A stretch of DNA of 24,434 nt from assembly GCA_004151065.3 (NCBI GenBank), contig NWUY0300002220.1, forward strand, positions 20,863-45,296. Direction: 5' to 3'. Below the pieces are notes generated by a model that saw only the letters and a list, made by a program, of their open reading frames with translations, searched no databases and was not told the DNA's origin. The DNA comes from Larix sibirica. Lineage: Eukaryota > Streptophyta > Pinopsida > Pinales > Pinaceae. Below, piece after piece: positions 9,186-18,957 of this stretch (position 1 is its first letter; each line of letters starts with the position of its first letter). A program made the translations under genes and the position numbers.

Positions 9186-10418
9186 TTATTGCTTTGAATT
9201 GGAGAATATTTCACTTCCATTTTGCACAATGTCTAACAACCTTTTTAAAACACTATTTATTTTTCCTCTTTCTTTGTTGATTTATCTTTCTTCGTATAAA
9301 AACAATCACTTTGAACCTCTTGGATATCATCTATATACTTATCTTTAGTGATGTCAAGAATCAATTTCCTTTTCATGGAAACCTTTAAGGCCAAATTAGG
9401 AGGAAGGAGATCTATGCCCATAGGATTAGAGGAATAATTAATCACTAAGATCAAGTTAAAGTGTTTGATTTCTCCAATAATCTACTTTTTCAAATTTTGC
9501 TAAATTGACTTTTATAGTGTTCATACCAAATTTATTGTGCTTTCTTTCTAACAAATTGTCAACAATAAAGTATAAATTGGTATTTGTTGTGAATGCTATA
9601 ATTAATTGTCGCCCTTATTAATCCTTTCCTTTTGGGGTCCAAATATTTGATTGAGAAACCTTTATGTGTAGAGTTATCCTTTCACTTTATATGTCCAAAA
9701 AATTCAATATACAAGTTTGAGATTCTTATTTAGTACTTTTTTGAGTGATATCACACTTTTTCCTTTCTCAGGAATCCATGTTCCTACATCAATCAATTCT
9801 CGATTATAATCTTTTAACTGACTAAATCAACTATAGCTGATCATTCCCATAACACCAAACATCTAATATGTATAATCACACTAAAATCTTAGTTCCTGCC
9901 CCCAATTATCATCACATTCATTAGGGAAGCCCTTGAAGTAAAAAAACAACCTAAAAAAATTAATTGTGGAGATGACTACAAATTCAATCACACTTGGAAG
10001 CCCATTATCCACCATCTACATCATTTTTTTTACTCTTAGACACATCCCTGATTCTTAATGTTTTGTGATATCTAATTTTAATTTTGTTTTTTGTTTTTTC
10101 TTTGTTAATTTCAATATTATTTTCCTAAAATTTAATTTATCCTTTATTTATTTGTTAACAACTAATTATATATTTTTTCATTTATATTTCTATTTTTTTT
10201 TATAAACCATCGCCATTTTATTTTTACAAGGCCACTCCTCTTTTCCCACTTCATTTCTATTTTTTTATAAATCAACCCCTTCTTGTTTTTGCAAGACCAT
10301 TCCCCTTTTCTCATTTCATTTCCATCAGTCAAATATCTCCCTTTGATGTTTTCATAAACCAAATTACCCCTTTCCATTATTTAAATATCCCATTTTAGTG
10401 TTTATTCAATTCAAAACC
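9186..10418. other. AT-rich stretch, no recognised gene
   Basis: Mostly AT-rich sequence with long T-runs. A minus-strand frame at 9454-9257 reads NPMGIDLLPPNLALKVSMKR and then becomes Lys/Glu-rich; its composition is protein-like, but I know no family for it and there is no supporting neighbour, so it is only a weak candidate for a gene or element remnant. The rest shows nothing recognisable apart from the degenerate repeat at 10195-10325. Confidence 0.45.
10195..10325. repeat. Degenerate tandem repeat of about 65 bp
   Basis: A C/T-rich block recurs at an offset of 65 bases: ACAAGGCCACTCCTCTTTTC at 10225-10244 matches GCAAGACCATTCCCCTTTTC at 10290-10310, each preceded by a T-run with TATAAA and followed by TCATTT. 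The minus-strand frame at 10377-10162 is Lys-rich and internally repetitive for this reason, and is not taken as a gene. Confidence 0.6.
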
Positions 10419-10677
10419 AAATTCTTCCTCTTTTTTTTGTTAGCTAGTAGTACCCCCTACTTGCAGGGTTTGCCTTTGGCTAAGAAAACATGAACCAGGG
10501 GCATCTAGCCATTAAAATCACTCGGGGATCGCACCCGGAATGGACCCCACCAACCCTTAACATGGCTGTATTTTTGGTATTTGCAGGGTTTCGAACCAAC
10601 GACCATTCAACTTAGGGGTGTCTTAACTCATCACCCTCCACCGCCTGTTCTACATCTCGTGGATAAATTCTTCCTCT
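10419..10677 (-). mobile_element. tRNA-derived SINE with perfect 13-bp target-site duplication
   Basis: A 233-base body (10432-10664) is flanked by identical AAATTCTTCCTCT at 10419-10431 and 10665-10677. On the minus strand the 5' end lies at the right. An A-box-like GGGTGATGAGTTAAGA is at 10621-10636, and an 11 of 11 match to the B-box consensus, GGTTCGAAACC, is at 10587-10597. The body ends at the left in an A-run, seen as T8 on the plus strand at 10431-10438. Polymerase III boxes, A-tail and direct flanking repeats together define a retroposed SINE. The exact flanks indicate a relatively recent insertion compared with the other units in the window. The segment between B box and tail has no obvious tRNA similarity and would be the family-specific part. 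Repeated at 14489-14747 in the duplicated segment. Confidence 0.88.
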
Positions 10678-11700
10678 GAATTAATTTAGTTCTTTCCTAC
10701 ATTTTAAAAATATCTTCTTTTAAATATTTTATATTAATTTGACTCTATTCTTGTAATTAATCTATTTCATCAGTTTAGCATTTTTTAAGTTAATATATTA
10801 GGTTTATTGTTTACCTTCCTATTCCATCTCAGGACAACCTACCTCAAACTTGATATGGGAGCACATATAGTTGATAGTGTTAGATTTGATCATTTACAAC
10901 ATATAAATTGCAAATATTTCGAGACAATTATAGAATGTAGAGGTTTTCTTTAATGTAGAATTGCTAGTGTTTTAAGGAATACTATCCTTTCACCACTTAT
11001 AAGTGTAGGCGGTCCTATCATGGCTACCTTGAACCTCCCAAACATGGTCATAGTAATACTAGTTTGGGTACTTTCTACTTCAGATCAGACTAATCCTCAT
11101 TCCTTGCCTTCACCAAAATTTGGCCTCCAATCAAAGACAACCAATTAACTGGGAACCATCCAAGAGGAAGCATAGGAAGTTTAAGAAATGGAGAATAATA
11201 GCCAAGGGAAATGGGAAAATGTTCATAACACCAAGGCACTGTCAATTCCAACTAGTGTCAAACACAACAAAAAAAGTGCATAAATTAAACAACATTGCAT
11301 TGTTTGTGTGTGTGATAATTATGTTGATCTATGTCTTGATCTTGTAAAACTCTAGTGATTGAGGGCATAATTTTCTAATCATATAACCTCACAAGATCTT
11401 GTAGTTTTGTAGCGACACCTCCCTTAGCTTAAACCCATTACATCTACTATTGAGGCTTAATTTATTTGATCTCTTTGGTTGCCCAACAATCGAGCAATTG
11501 ACCTTCCCAACCTATCTACATCACTCCTAAGTTGGAATCATTTAGACAGGGGGGAACCCATTCCACTTCTAGTGACCCATTGTTTATTAAACTTTGTCAA
11601 TGCAAGAAAATGGAAGAATGCACCCTTTAGATTCTAAGATCATTACTATTGACTTGGACAACCTTGTCGAGCCACATCTTCCTTCTTCCACCCTTTCCAC
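10678..11700. other. Non-coding stretch, possibly upstream part of a decayed retroelement
   Basis: No family could be recognised. A 75-residue plus-strand frame at 11120-11347 is basic at its start and hydrophobic at its end, without a known motif. Since a gypsy protease remnant on the same strand follows at 11703, part of this stretch may be gag-derived, but nothing in the sequence proves that. Confidence 0.4.
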
Positions 11701-11702
11701 AT

Positions 11703-11775
11703 AAGGTTTCTAGTTAAGAATATCATTGTTCATCAATGTACAATGGTTGAAGGAGCCTCTTCTTGTGTTATGTCT
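11703..11775 (+). pseudogene. Start of Ty3/gypsy protease remnant, cut at the N
   Basis: This is the same sequence as 15773-15845 and encodes the start of the protease remnant described at 15766-16445, including VEGASSCVMS. It stops at the N at 11776 and does not continue on the other side, which shows that the break is a contig end and not a biological truncation. Confidence 0.6.
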
Positions 11776-11776
11776 N
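11776..11776. other. Single N: contig junction
   Basis: A lone N separates the two copies of the 4069-base segment. Its position exactly at the copy boundary marks it as an assembly join of unmeasured gap size, not an ambiguous base call. Confidence 0.9.
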
Positions 11777-11791
11777 ACACGCGCAAAGCTC

Positions 11792-11860
11792 TGCGCCTCT
11801 GGTTCAATGGTAAATCTCTCCATGAATAATTGAGTGGTTAAGGGGTCGAGCCCCGTGGAT
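11792..11860 (+). mobile_element. tRNA-like module 3, second occurrence
   Basis: Identical to 7722-7790. Modules 1 and 2 are absent here because the duplicated segment begins between modules 2 and 3. Confidence 0.5.
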
Positions 11861-11868
11861 CCCCCCTC

Positions 11869-12936
11869 TTTTAAGGCTATCCACCAATTAAATGATACCA
11901 AAACCATATTCTAACATGCCATAAAAAAAATTGTTAAGATACTTGTGGGCGTTAGTGAAGTCGTTTTGGTAGGTGTTATTGATAACAATCAATTTTTTAA
12001 CAGATCGTGGCCAAATTTGGTCCATCGGAATCTACCACGTTTGGCCTCGTCCGCCTATTGCCACATCACCTGCCAACATGATCATCCGTACAACCATGCC
12101 ATGTGTTTTTCTGGGATACTGCCATGTCATTTGATTGTCTGTACTTCCACATGGAAGTCTGTGGGGATGCCACGTGGCACCTTTGCAACATTTTCCCAGT
12201 TTGTACAAAAATTCAAAACGCAATAAATTCTTCATACGAAGTCCATTTATTCAAAACGTGATAAATTGTTCATACGAAATTCGTTTGAGCTCATTCAAGC
12301 ATCGTAGGAAAGCTTTCTATGAGCTCTAAGCTGTGGAGCCATTTTTATCAAAATCCGATATAGTCAATTAAATGATACCAAAACCATATTCTAACATGCC
12401 ATTTTTAAGGCTATCCACCAGATAAATGATACCAAAACCATATTCTAACGTGCCATAAAAAAGATTGTTAAGATACTTGTGGGCATTGGGGAAGTCGTTT
12501 TGGTAAGTGTTATTGATAACAATCAAATTTTTAACAGATCTTGGCCAAATTTGGTCCATCGGAATCTACCACGTCCGGCCTCGTCCGCCTGTTGACACAT
12601 CACCTGCCAATAGGATGACCCGTACAACCATGTCATGTGTTTTTCTGGGATACTGCTATGTCATTTGATTGCCTATACTTCCACATGGCAGTCTGCGGGG
12701 ATGCCACGTGGCACCCTTGCAACATTTTCCCAGTTTGTACAAAAATTCAAAACACGATAAATTCTTCATACGAAGTCCATTTATTCAAAACGTGATAAAT
12801 TCTTCATACGAAGTCCATTTATTCAAAACGTGATAAATTCTTCATATGAAATTCGTTTGAGCTCATTCAAGCATTGTAGCTCTCTATGACCTCTAAGCCA
12901 TCGAGCCATTTTTATCAAAATCCGATATAGTCAATT
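11869..12936. repeat. 534-bp tandem pair, second occurrence
   Basis: Identical to 7799-8866, including the 2 versus 3 copy difference of the 38-bp subrepeat (12211-12286 and 12745-12858) and both G-box palindromes. Preservation of every internal variant supports the artefact explanation. Confidence 0.8.
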
Positions 12937-13067
12937 TTGCTTGGTTACAAAGATCCTACTAAATCATGGAAGGAAAATCAAAGCCACCAAAAGTGGGCCT
13001 TATAAAACACATGTCACCATTATCTCAAAATTAGTCATTACTATCATAAAGGTGGAAAAAAGGCTTA

Positions 13068-13255
13068 TGTTTACTTCTCATTTTGCTTTTGCTTTTGTGA
13101 TCCCAACCTACACCAATGCAGTTTATGGTATTAGTTTAAAGCCTTCAAAGGTGTCTAGTTGTGTTTACTTCTCATTTTGCTTTTGATTTTGTGATCCCAT
13201 CCTACACCAATGCAGTTTATGGTATTAGTTTAAAGCCTTTAAAGGTGTCTAGTAT
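13068..13255. repeat. 94-bp tandem pair, second occurrence
   Basis: Identical to 8998-9185, with the same differences between its two units. Confidence 0.88.
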
Positions 13256-14488
13256 TTATTGCTTTGAATTGGAGAATATTTCACTTCCATTTTGCACAAT
13301 GTCTAACAACCTTTTTAAAACACTATTTATTTTTCCTCTTTCTTTGTTGATTTATCTTTCTTCGTATAAAAACAATCACTTTGAACCTCTTGGATATCAT
13401 CTATATACTTATCTTTAGTGATGTCAAGAATCAATTTCCTTTTCATGGAAACCTTTAAGGCCAAATTAGGAGGAAGGAGATCTATGCCCATAGGATTAGA
13501 GGAATAATTAATCACTAAGATCAAGTTAAAGTGTTTGATTTCTCCAATAATCTACTTTTTCAAATTTTGCTAAATTGACTTTTATAGTGTTCATACCAAA
13601 TTTATTGTGCTTTCTTTCTAACAAATTGTCAACAATAAAGTATAAATTGGTATTTGTTGTGAATGCTATAATTAATTGTCGCCCTTATTAATCCTTTCCT
13701 TTTGGGGTCCAAATATTTGATTGAGAAACCTTTATGTGTAGAGTTATCCTTTCACTTTATATGTCCAAAAAATTCAATATACAAGTTTGAGATTCTTATT
13801 TAGTACTTTTTTGAGTGATATCACACTTTTTCCTTTCTCAGGAATCCATGTTCCTACATCAATCAATTCTCGATTATAATCTTTTAACTGACTAAATCAA
13901 CTATAGCTGATCATTCCCATAACACCAAACATCTAATATGTATAATCACACTAAAATCTTAGTTCCTGCCCCCAATTATCATCACATTCATTAGGGAAGC
14001 CCTTGAAGTAAAAAAACAACCTAAAAAAATTAATTGTGGAGATGACTACAAATTCAATCACACTTGGAAGCCCATTATCCACCATCTACATCATTTTTTT
14101 TACTCTTAGACACATCCCTGATTCTTAATGTTTTGTGATATCTAATTTTAATTTTGTTTTTTGTTTTTTCTTTGTTAATTTCAATATTATTTTCCTAAAA
14201 TTTAATTTATCCTTTATTTATTTGTTAACAACTAATTATATATTTTTTCATTTATATTTCTATTTTTTTTTATAAACCATCGCCATTTTATTTTTACAAG
14301 GCCACTCCTCTTTTCCCACTTCATTTCTATTTTTTTATAAATCAACCCCTTCTTGTTTTTGCAAGACCATTCCCCTTTTCTCATTTCATTTCCATCAGTC
14401 AAATATCTCCCTTTGATGTTTTCATAAACCAAATTACCCCTTTCCATTATTTAAATATCCCATTTTAGTGTTTATTCAATTCAAAACC

Positions 14489-14747
14489 AAATTCTTCCTC
14501 TTTTTTTTGTTAGCTAGTAGTACCCCCTACTTGCAGGGTTTGCCTTTGGCTAAGAAAACATGAACCAGGGGCATCTAGCCATTAAAATCACTCGGGGATC
14601 GCACCCGGAATGGACCCCACCAACCCTTAACATGGCTGTATTTTTGGTATTTGCAGGGTTTCGAACCAACGACCATTCAACTTAGGGGTGTCTTAACTCA
14701 TCACCCTCCACCGCCTGTTCTACATCTCGTGGATAAATTCTTCCTCT
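14489..14747 (-). mobile_element. SINE with 13-bp target-site duplication, second occurrence
   Basis: Identical to 10419-10677, with the same AAATTCTTCCTCT flanks at 14489-14501 and 14735-14747. Two independent insertions could not share both flanks and all neighbouring sequence, so this is a copy of the locus, probably by assembly. Confidence 0.88.
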
Positions 14748-15782
14748 GAATTAATTTAGTTCTTTCCTACATTTTAAAAATATCTTCTTTTAAATATTTT
14801 ATATTAATTTGACTCTATTCTTGTAATTAATCTATTTCATCAGTTTAGCATTTTTTAAGTTAATATATTAGGTTTATTGTTTACCTTCCTATTCCATCTC
14901 AGGACAACCTACCTCAAACTTGATATGGGAGCACATATAGTTGATAGTGTTAGATTTGATCATTTACAACATATAAATTGCAAATATTTCGAGACAATTA
15001 TAGAATGTAGAGGTTTTCTTTAATGTAGAATTGCTAGTGTTTTAAGGAATACTATCCTTTCACCACTTATAAGTGTAGGCGGTCCTATCATGGCTACCTT
15101 GAACCTCCCAAACATGGTCATAGTAATACTAGTTTGGGTACTTTCTACTTCAGATCAGACTAATCCTCATTCCTTGCCTTCACCAAAATTTGGCCTCCAA
15201 TCAAAGACAACCAATTAACTGGGAACCATCCAAGAGGAAGCATAGGAAGTTTAAGAAATGGAGAATAATAGCCAAGGGAAATGGGAAAATGTTCATAACA
15301 CCAAGGCACTGTCAATTCCAACTAGTGTCAAACACAACAAAAAAAGTGCATAAATTAAACAACATTGCATTGTTTGTGTGTGTGATAATTATGTTGATCT
15401 ATGTCTTGATCTTGTAAAACTCTAGTGATTGAGGGCATAATTTTCTAATCATATAACCTCACAAGATCTTGTAGTTTTGTAGCGACACCTCCCTTAGCTT
15501 AAACCCATTACATCTACTATTGAGGCTTAATTTATTTGATCTCTTTGGTTGCCCAACAATCGAGCAATTGACCTTCCCAACCTATCTACATCACTCCTAA
15601 GTTGGAATCATTTAGACAGGGGGGAACCCATTCCACTTCTAGTGACCCATTGTTTATTAAACTTTGTCAATGCAAGAAAATGGAAGAATGCACCCTTTAG
15701 ATTCTAAGATCATTACTATTGACTTGGACAACCTTGTCGAGCCACATCTTCCTTCTTCCACCCTTTCCACATAAGGTTTCTA

Positions 15783-15909
15783 GTTAAGAATATCATTGTT
15801 CATCAATGTACAATGGTTGAAGGAGCCTCTTCTTGTGTTATGTCTTCATCATTGTCCCTTGTTCCACCGAGGACCAATTTGCATGCGTTTGATGGTAAAT
15901 CATGTGAAT
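15783..15909. repeat. 127-bp contig overlap, left copy
   Basis: This segment, GTTAAGAATATC to CATGTGAAT, is repeated at 15911-16037 on the other side of the N with one difference: T at 15846, G at 15974. Exact abutment on the N points to unmerged contig ends. The mismatch changes Ser to Ala in the protease frame and may be an end-of-contig error or an allele. Confidence 0.9.
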
Positions 15910-15910
15910 N
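15910..15910. other. Single N: second contig junction
   Basis: A lone N between the two 127-base copies. Together with the N at 11776 it bounds a contig of 4133 bases (11777-15909) that is almost entirely redundant with its neighbours. Confidence 0.9.
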
Positions 15911-16037
15911 GTTAAGAATATCATTGTTCATCAATGTACAATGGTTGAAGGAGCCTCTTCTTGTGTTATGTCTGCATCATTGTCCCTTGTTCCACCGAGG
16001 ACCAATTTGCATGCGTTTGATGGTAAATCATGTGAAT
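15911..16037. repeat. 127-bp contig overlap, right copy
   Basis: Matches 15783-15909 except at 15974. The protease frame runs on from here without a gap, so this copy is the one to keep when reading the pol remnant. Confidence 0.9.
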
Positions 16038-16445
16038 CGGCACAGAATATTCCTGATAATTCCACTGAGTTAAGTGGAAACACTGTTTTAATTGATGTAG
16101 TGGTCGCAACAACCCCAATGGACTTCGAATTGCTCCTTTGACATGATTATTTGTATGCCGTGTAATTTGTGGTGTCTTCTCTCTTTCACGTGATGCAATT
16201 TATGCATGATAGACCCATTATCACTATTGATTATATATCATACTTTAATTCTCAACCACAATGTCTTTCACTTAGTTGCTCATATTGAGTCTTTTCCTAT
16301 TGTTTGGATGGACATACCTCCTTCACAAATGAACTATATGGCTACTTTCACCATTTTCACAATCTCCGCTTCCACGAATATCAATCCTTTGAATGCATTA
16401 GGACCAGAGATTGAACATGTGCCTTTGTCCCTAGGCATAACATAA

Positions 16446-17850
16446 CCAATTTCTCTTCCCATGTGAAAATGTTTTTATGCATATTCAACCATGATCTTCC
16501 ACAATGACAGAGTTCTTAGAGACCACAAATTCCCCTGATAATGTTTGAGATGAACTCCATCTTTGTTCTCATGTTGACTTTCTTGTTGGTACTAATTTCT
16601 CCATTAGCATGCCATTAGATGTTGTTCATTCCTACACCATTGATTGCTTTGATTCACATATCAACACCACCTCTTACGCTTGATGATGGTACCTTGAACC
16701 AGTTTTCCATATAACAAGCTATTTATTTTCCCACCACTAGAGGTGCTTTCTACCATTTTAAGGTTATAAATGCTTCCATGAATTTTATATACCACATATA
16801 ATTTGATGAGATTTTCTAGTTGATGCTTTATGAGTTTAGGAACTTGAATTGAATTTTTTGGTACCTTTGAATCATTCTCTTAGTTATGGTTGGAATGGTA
16901 AGGTTTATTGCTGGATTGGAATATAGGATTAATATATCCCTCTGTAACATTGCATATGAACCTTTTCCACTCAAATATACCATAATATCCACCCCATTAG
17001 ACATTGGTGCATTAGAACAACTTTCTTCTTCATCCTTGCACGTGTTTGATGTCAATGCATTCCTGTAATGGGTTGCCATAAAGTAGTACCACTTTTCCAT
17101 TTTACACTCATCCTAAGATTTTTTTCATAGGAATTAGGAGCCCTTATAGATTGAGTTTTCATTCTAATCTACATTCTACTTTAAAATTTCATTTTATCCA
17201 TTCCCATAAGGGCTCCCACCATTTTTCATTTCCCACTACCACACATTGTTTTTGTTGCTTGCTACTCTTTGTCTTTTTCACACCATCTACATGCAACTCA
17301 TCGCCATTATAAGATAGGCACACACTTGCATGTTCATTAAGTACCATGTATTTGATGCCTTCCTTTTTTTCAACCACATGTTCCCTCATGTGCTTGGGAA
17401 TCCATTTTCTTGCAATGTGAACACTTTCCTCTTCACTTAATTATTTCATTCTTTGAATAATGAAAAAAAAAAGGAGAAATAAAAAAACCATTGTGGGTTA
17501 ATGGATTTTCTCGGTTTTTTAAGTCCTAATGAGTCTTATTAGGGTAGTCATTGGTGTTTCCCATGACCAAAGCAACAAAATAGAGGCACCTACTTGTGTC
17601 CTTCCAAATGGTTATCTTGGTCATTGATCTTTTTCATGCTCCACTCCCCTATCAAAACTAAGTTCTCACCTAACCAGTTTGCCTACTGCTACTCACTCTC
17701 CACACCTTTGGTTGAAACACTAATTTGACTAAATTTGGCCTTATAAGCTAGATTCTAGACTTCAAAAGTGTAAAAACCAGTGTTTCCAAAGTAAAAAATT
17801 GGATTTTGAAATTGTGAATATCAATGTTTCCAAAGTATGAGTTTGGTTTT
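16446..17850. other. Non-coding stretch downstream of the protease remnant
   Basis: No clear motif of reverse transcriptase, RNase H or integrase was recognised on the plus strand, though scattered protein-like words up to about 16800 suggest the decayed polyprotein linker continues. Opposed short frames at 16828-17100 and a minus-strand frame at 17389-17189 have no known motif. A short A-run lies at 17463-17471. Confidence 0.45.
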
Positions 17851-17949
17851 AAAAGTGTGAAGAGTGCTTGCGAGATGGAAGAGGGCACTTGATATAATTT
17901 GCATTGAAGAGGATGACCACCTGAAGGAACCATTTGAAAGGTTGCTTGA

Positions 17950-18419
17950 AGAAAAAAATCTTGTGAAGTGAAGTCATATCCATCCTTAATGCCTTTATTT
18001 GATTTGCTTGCTTAATCCCTAACCATGCCTTTTTAAGCCCTGAATAGAGGTTCCTGTGGTAGGCAAGTTGACCACCTTTTGTTAAGTACCTTATTAGTAT
18101 ATTAGGATTTTTAGAGCATAAATAACATAATATAACAATATTTAGAGTGAAAATGACATAATTACAACAAGAATAGACAATTGTGGGAGAACCAAATTGA
18201 GCAGAGCTCCAATTACAATATGCTTCACAAGACATCTTATTAGATTGATTCTACTTCTTTATATAAATTCTATCTAACCTCCTAGGAACTTTTTAATAAG
18301 CCTTCTTACACTTATTGCTTTCACAATATATCTACTTCATAGGCATTATTCAATAGAGATGGCCTGAATACATAGAAACCCATCTATCTACCTAAGGGGG
18401 TTAGAGTAGGACCTTCACA
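17950..18419 (-). other. Possible LTR downstream of the minus-strand integrase remnant
   Basis: On the minus strand, a purine tract AAGGGGGAAGG (18433-18423) follows the integrase/chromodomain remnant, and TGTGAAGG begins at 18419. A polypurine tract followed by TG is the expected start of a 3' LTR. The AT-rich sequence below it, including a 128-codon frame at 18235-17849 with no known motif, would be LTR. The far end was not located, and no matching 5' LTR was found in 23313-24434, so this remains a candidate. Confidence 0.35.
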
Positions 18420-18916
18420 TGACCTTCCCCCTTAGAAAGCAACATTTCCCTCAAGATTGGAGATAAAGAAATTATTGAAGTATTGTTGTTGGCTTCCATG
18501 TGGCATCCTCAGGCGGTGTATCTTTCCATTGTATTAGGGCATCTTGGATAGTGTGTTGGAAGAGATGGTATTCTCATTTTTCAATCATTGCCTTGTGTTG
18601 CAACCAAATGGAACCTTCTTAGCCCAATTATGGAAAGCTAGTTTGAATACACCAATCAAAGATAGCTAATTGATTTGAGCAAGAGACATGAAATATTGGA
18701 TGAATCTTAGATTGGAAAGGTAGATCCAATTTGTAAACCACTGGCCCAACAAATTTCAGGATCTTATAGGGGCCATAAAACTTGGGAGCAAGATTTCGAT
18801 GGTGGTTTTCCTTCAGTGAGGTATGCTTATAAGGTTGTAGGTGGAGGAATTTTTGATCCCGTTATTCAAGATGACATTCAAAACAATGTTGATATGGATG
18901 GTGCTTCATCTTTCTT
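18410..18916 (-). pseudogene. Decayed Ty3/gypsy integrase C-terminus with chromodomain-like tail
   Basis: On the minus strand the sequence reads QRKMKHHPYQHCFE, then FLHLQPYK, then HHRNLAPKFYGPYKILKFVG and IHPIFHVSC between about 18916 and 18674. This is the typical C-terminal region of plant Ty3/gypsy integrases, including the GPY/F-type block (FYGPYKIL) and the 'HPxFHVS' end. About 110 bases further on comes DALIQWKDTPPEDATW (18546-18476), the second half of a chromodomain as found in chromoviruses, where it helps target chromatin. In-frame stops occur (for example within HLE*RDQ near 18865 and shortly before the chromodomain part), so it is inactive. The integrase core expected upstream, above 18916, is missing; the reading breaks at about 18917-18926, beside a palindrome, which suggests a later insertion or rearrangement. 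Confidence 0.78.
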
Positions 18917-18925
18917 TGAGCCTAT

Positions 18926-18957
18926 TATGACCCATATATGGGGTCATATATTATGAC
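18926..18957. repeat. Palindromic junction next to the integrase break
   Basis: TATGACCC (18926-18933) and GGGTCATA (18941-18948) form an 8-bp inverted repeat around a 7-base centre, and a further TATGAC at 18952-18957 pairs with the GTCATA just before it. It lies exactly where the integrase frame ends. It could be the terminus of an inserted element or a footprint of excision or rearrangement. ATATATGG-type words recur at 19153 and 19191. Confidence 0.5.

Larger units (their letters stand above)
7707..11775. repeat. Large duplicated segment, copy 1 (probable contig end)
   Basis: This 4069-base segment reads identically, as far as can be checked by eye, to 11777-15845 at a constant offset of 4070. 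Copy 1 ends one base before a single N at 11776 and copy 2 starts one base after it. Even the internal tandem repeats, T-runs and the SINE with its target-site duplication match base for base. A real old duplication would show differences, so this is most simply the 3' end of one contig overlapping the 5' end of the next. Confidence 0.9.
11777..15845. repeat. Large duplicated segment, copy 2 (probable contig start)
   Basis: This is the second occurrence of 7707-11775. It starts directly after the N and continues 64 bases past the point where copy 1 ended, to a second N. It contains the same items at +4070: tRNA-like module (11792-11860), 534-bp tandem pair (11869-12936), 94-bp pair (13068-13255), 65-bp repeat (14265-14395), SINE (14489-14747) and the 75-residue frame (15190-15417). 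Confidence 0.9.
15766..16445 (+). pseudogene. Decayed Ty3/gypsy pol fragment: retroviral-type aspartic protease
   Basis: The plus strand encodes a run resembling plant Ty3/gypsy retropepsin. In order: FLVKNIIVHQC, the active-site region VEGASSCVMS, LHAFDGKSC, TVLIDVVVATTPMDFELLL, then SSLFHVMQFMHD and ITIDYISY. Family members carry a catalytic D-S/G-G-A/T at the active site; here the position that should hold Asp is Val or Glu, so the enzyme would be inactive. In-frame stops lie at 16139-16141 (where a Gly normally follows LLL) and 16163-16165. A frameshift near 16240 leads into a second frame (16206-16445) with IPPSQMNYMATF and ALGPEIEHVPLSLG, which looks like the linker toward reverse transcriptase. 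No reverse transcriptase motif is seen beyond. The N at 15910 and the 127-base overlap split the front end artificially. Assignment is by motif memory, not search. Confidence 0.68.

Noticed and set aside
8871-9348. Pair of related small hydrophobic proteins
   Set aside because: Their similarity is explained by the 94-bp DNA tandem repeat; no start context or family.
10162-10377. Lys-rich repeat protein on the minus strand
   Set aside because: Direct translation of a degenerate T-rich tandem repeat.
7707-15845. Recent biological 4-kb tandem duplication
   Set aside because: The boundary coincides exactly with an N, no differences are seen, and a second N shows the same overlap pattern; assembly overlap is simpler.
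17849-18235. 128-codon minus-strand gene
   Set aside because: The longest frame in the window but without a motif; its place after a purine tract and the integrase remnant fits LTR sequence better.
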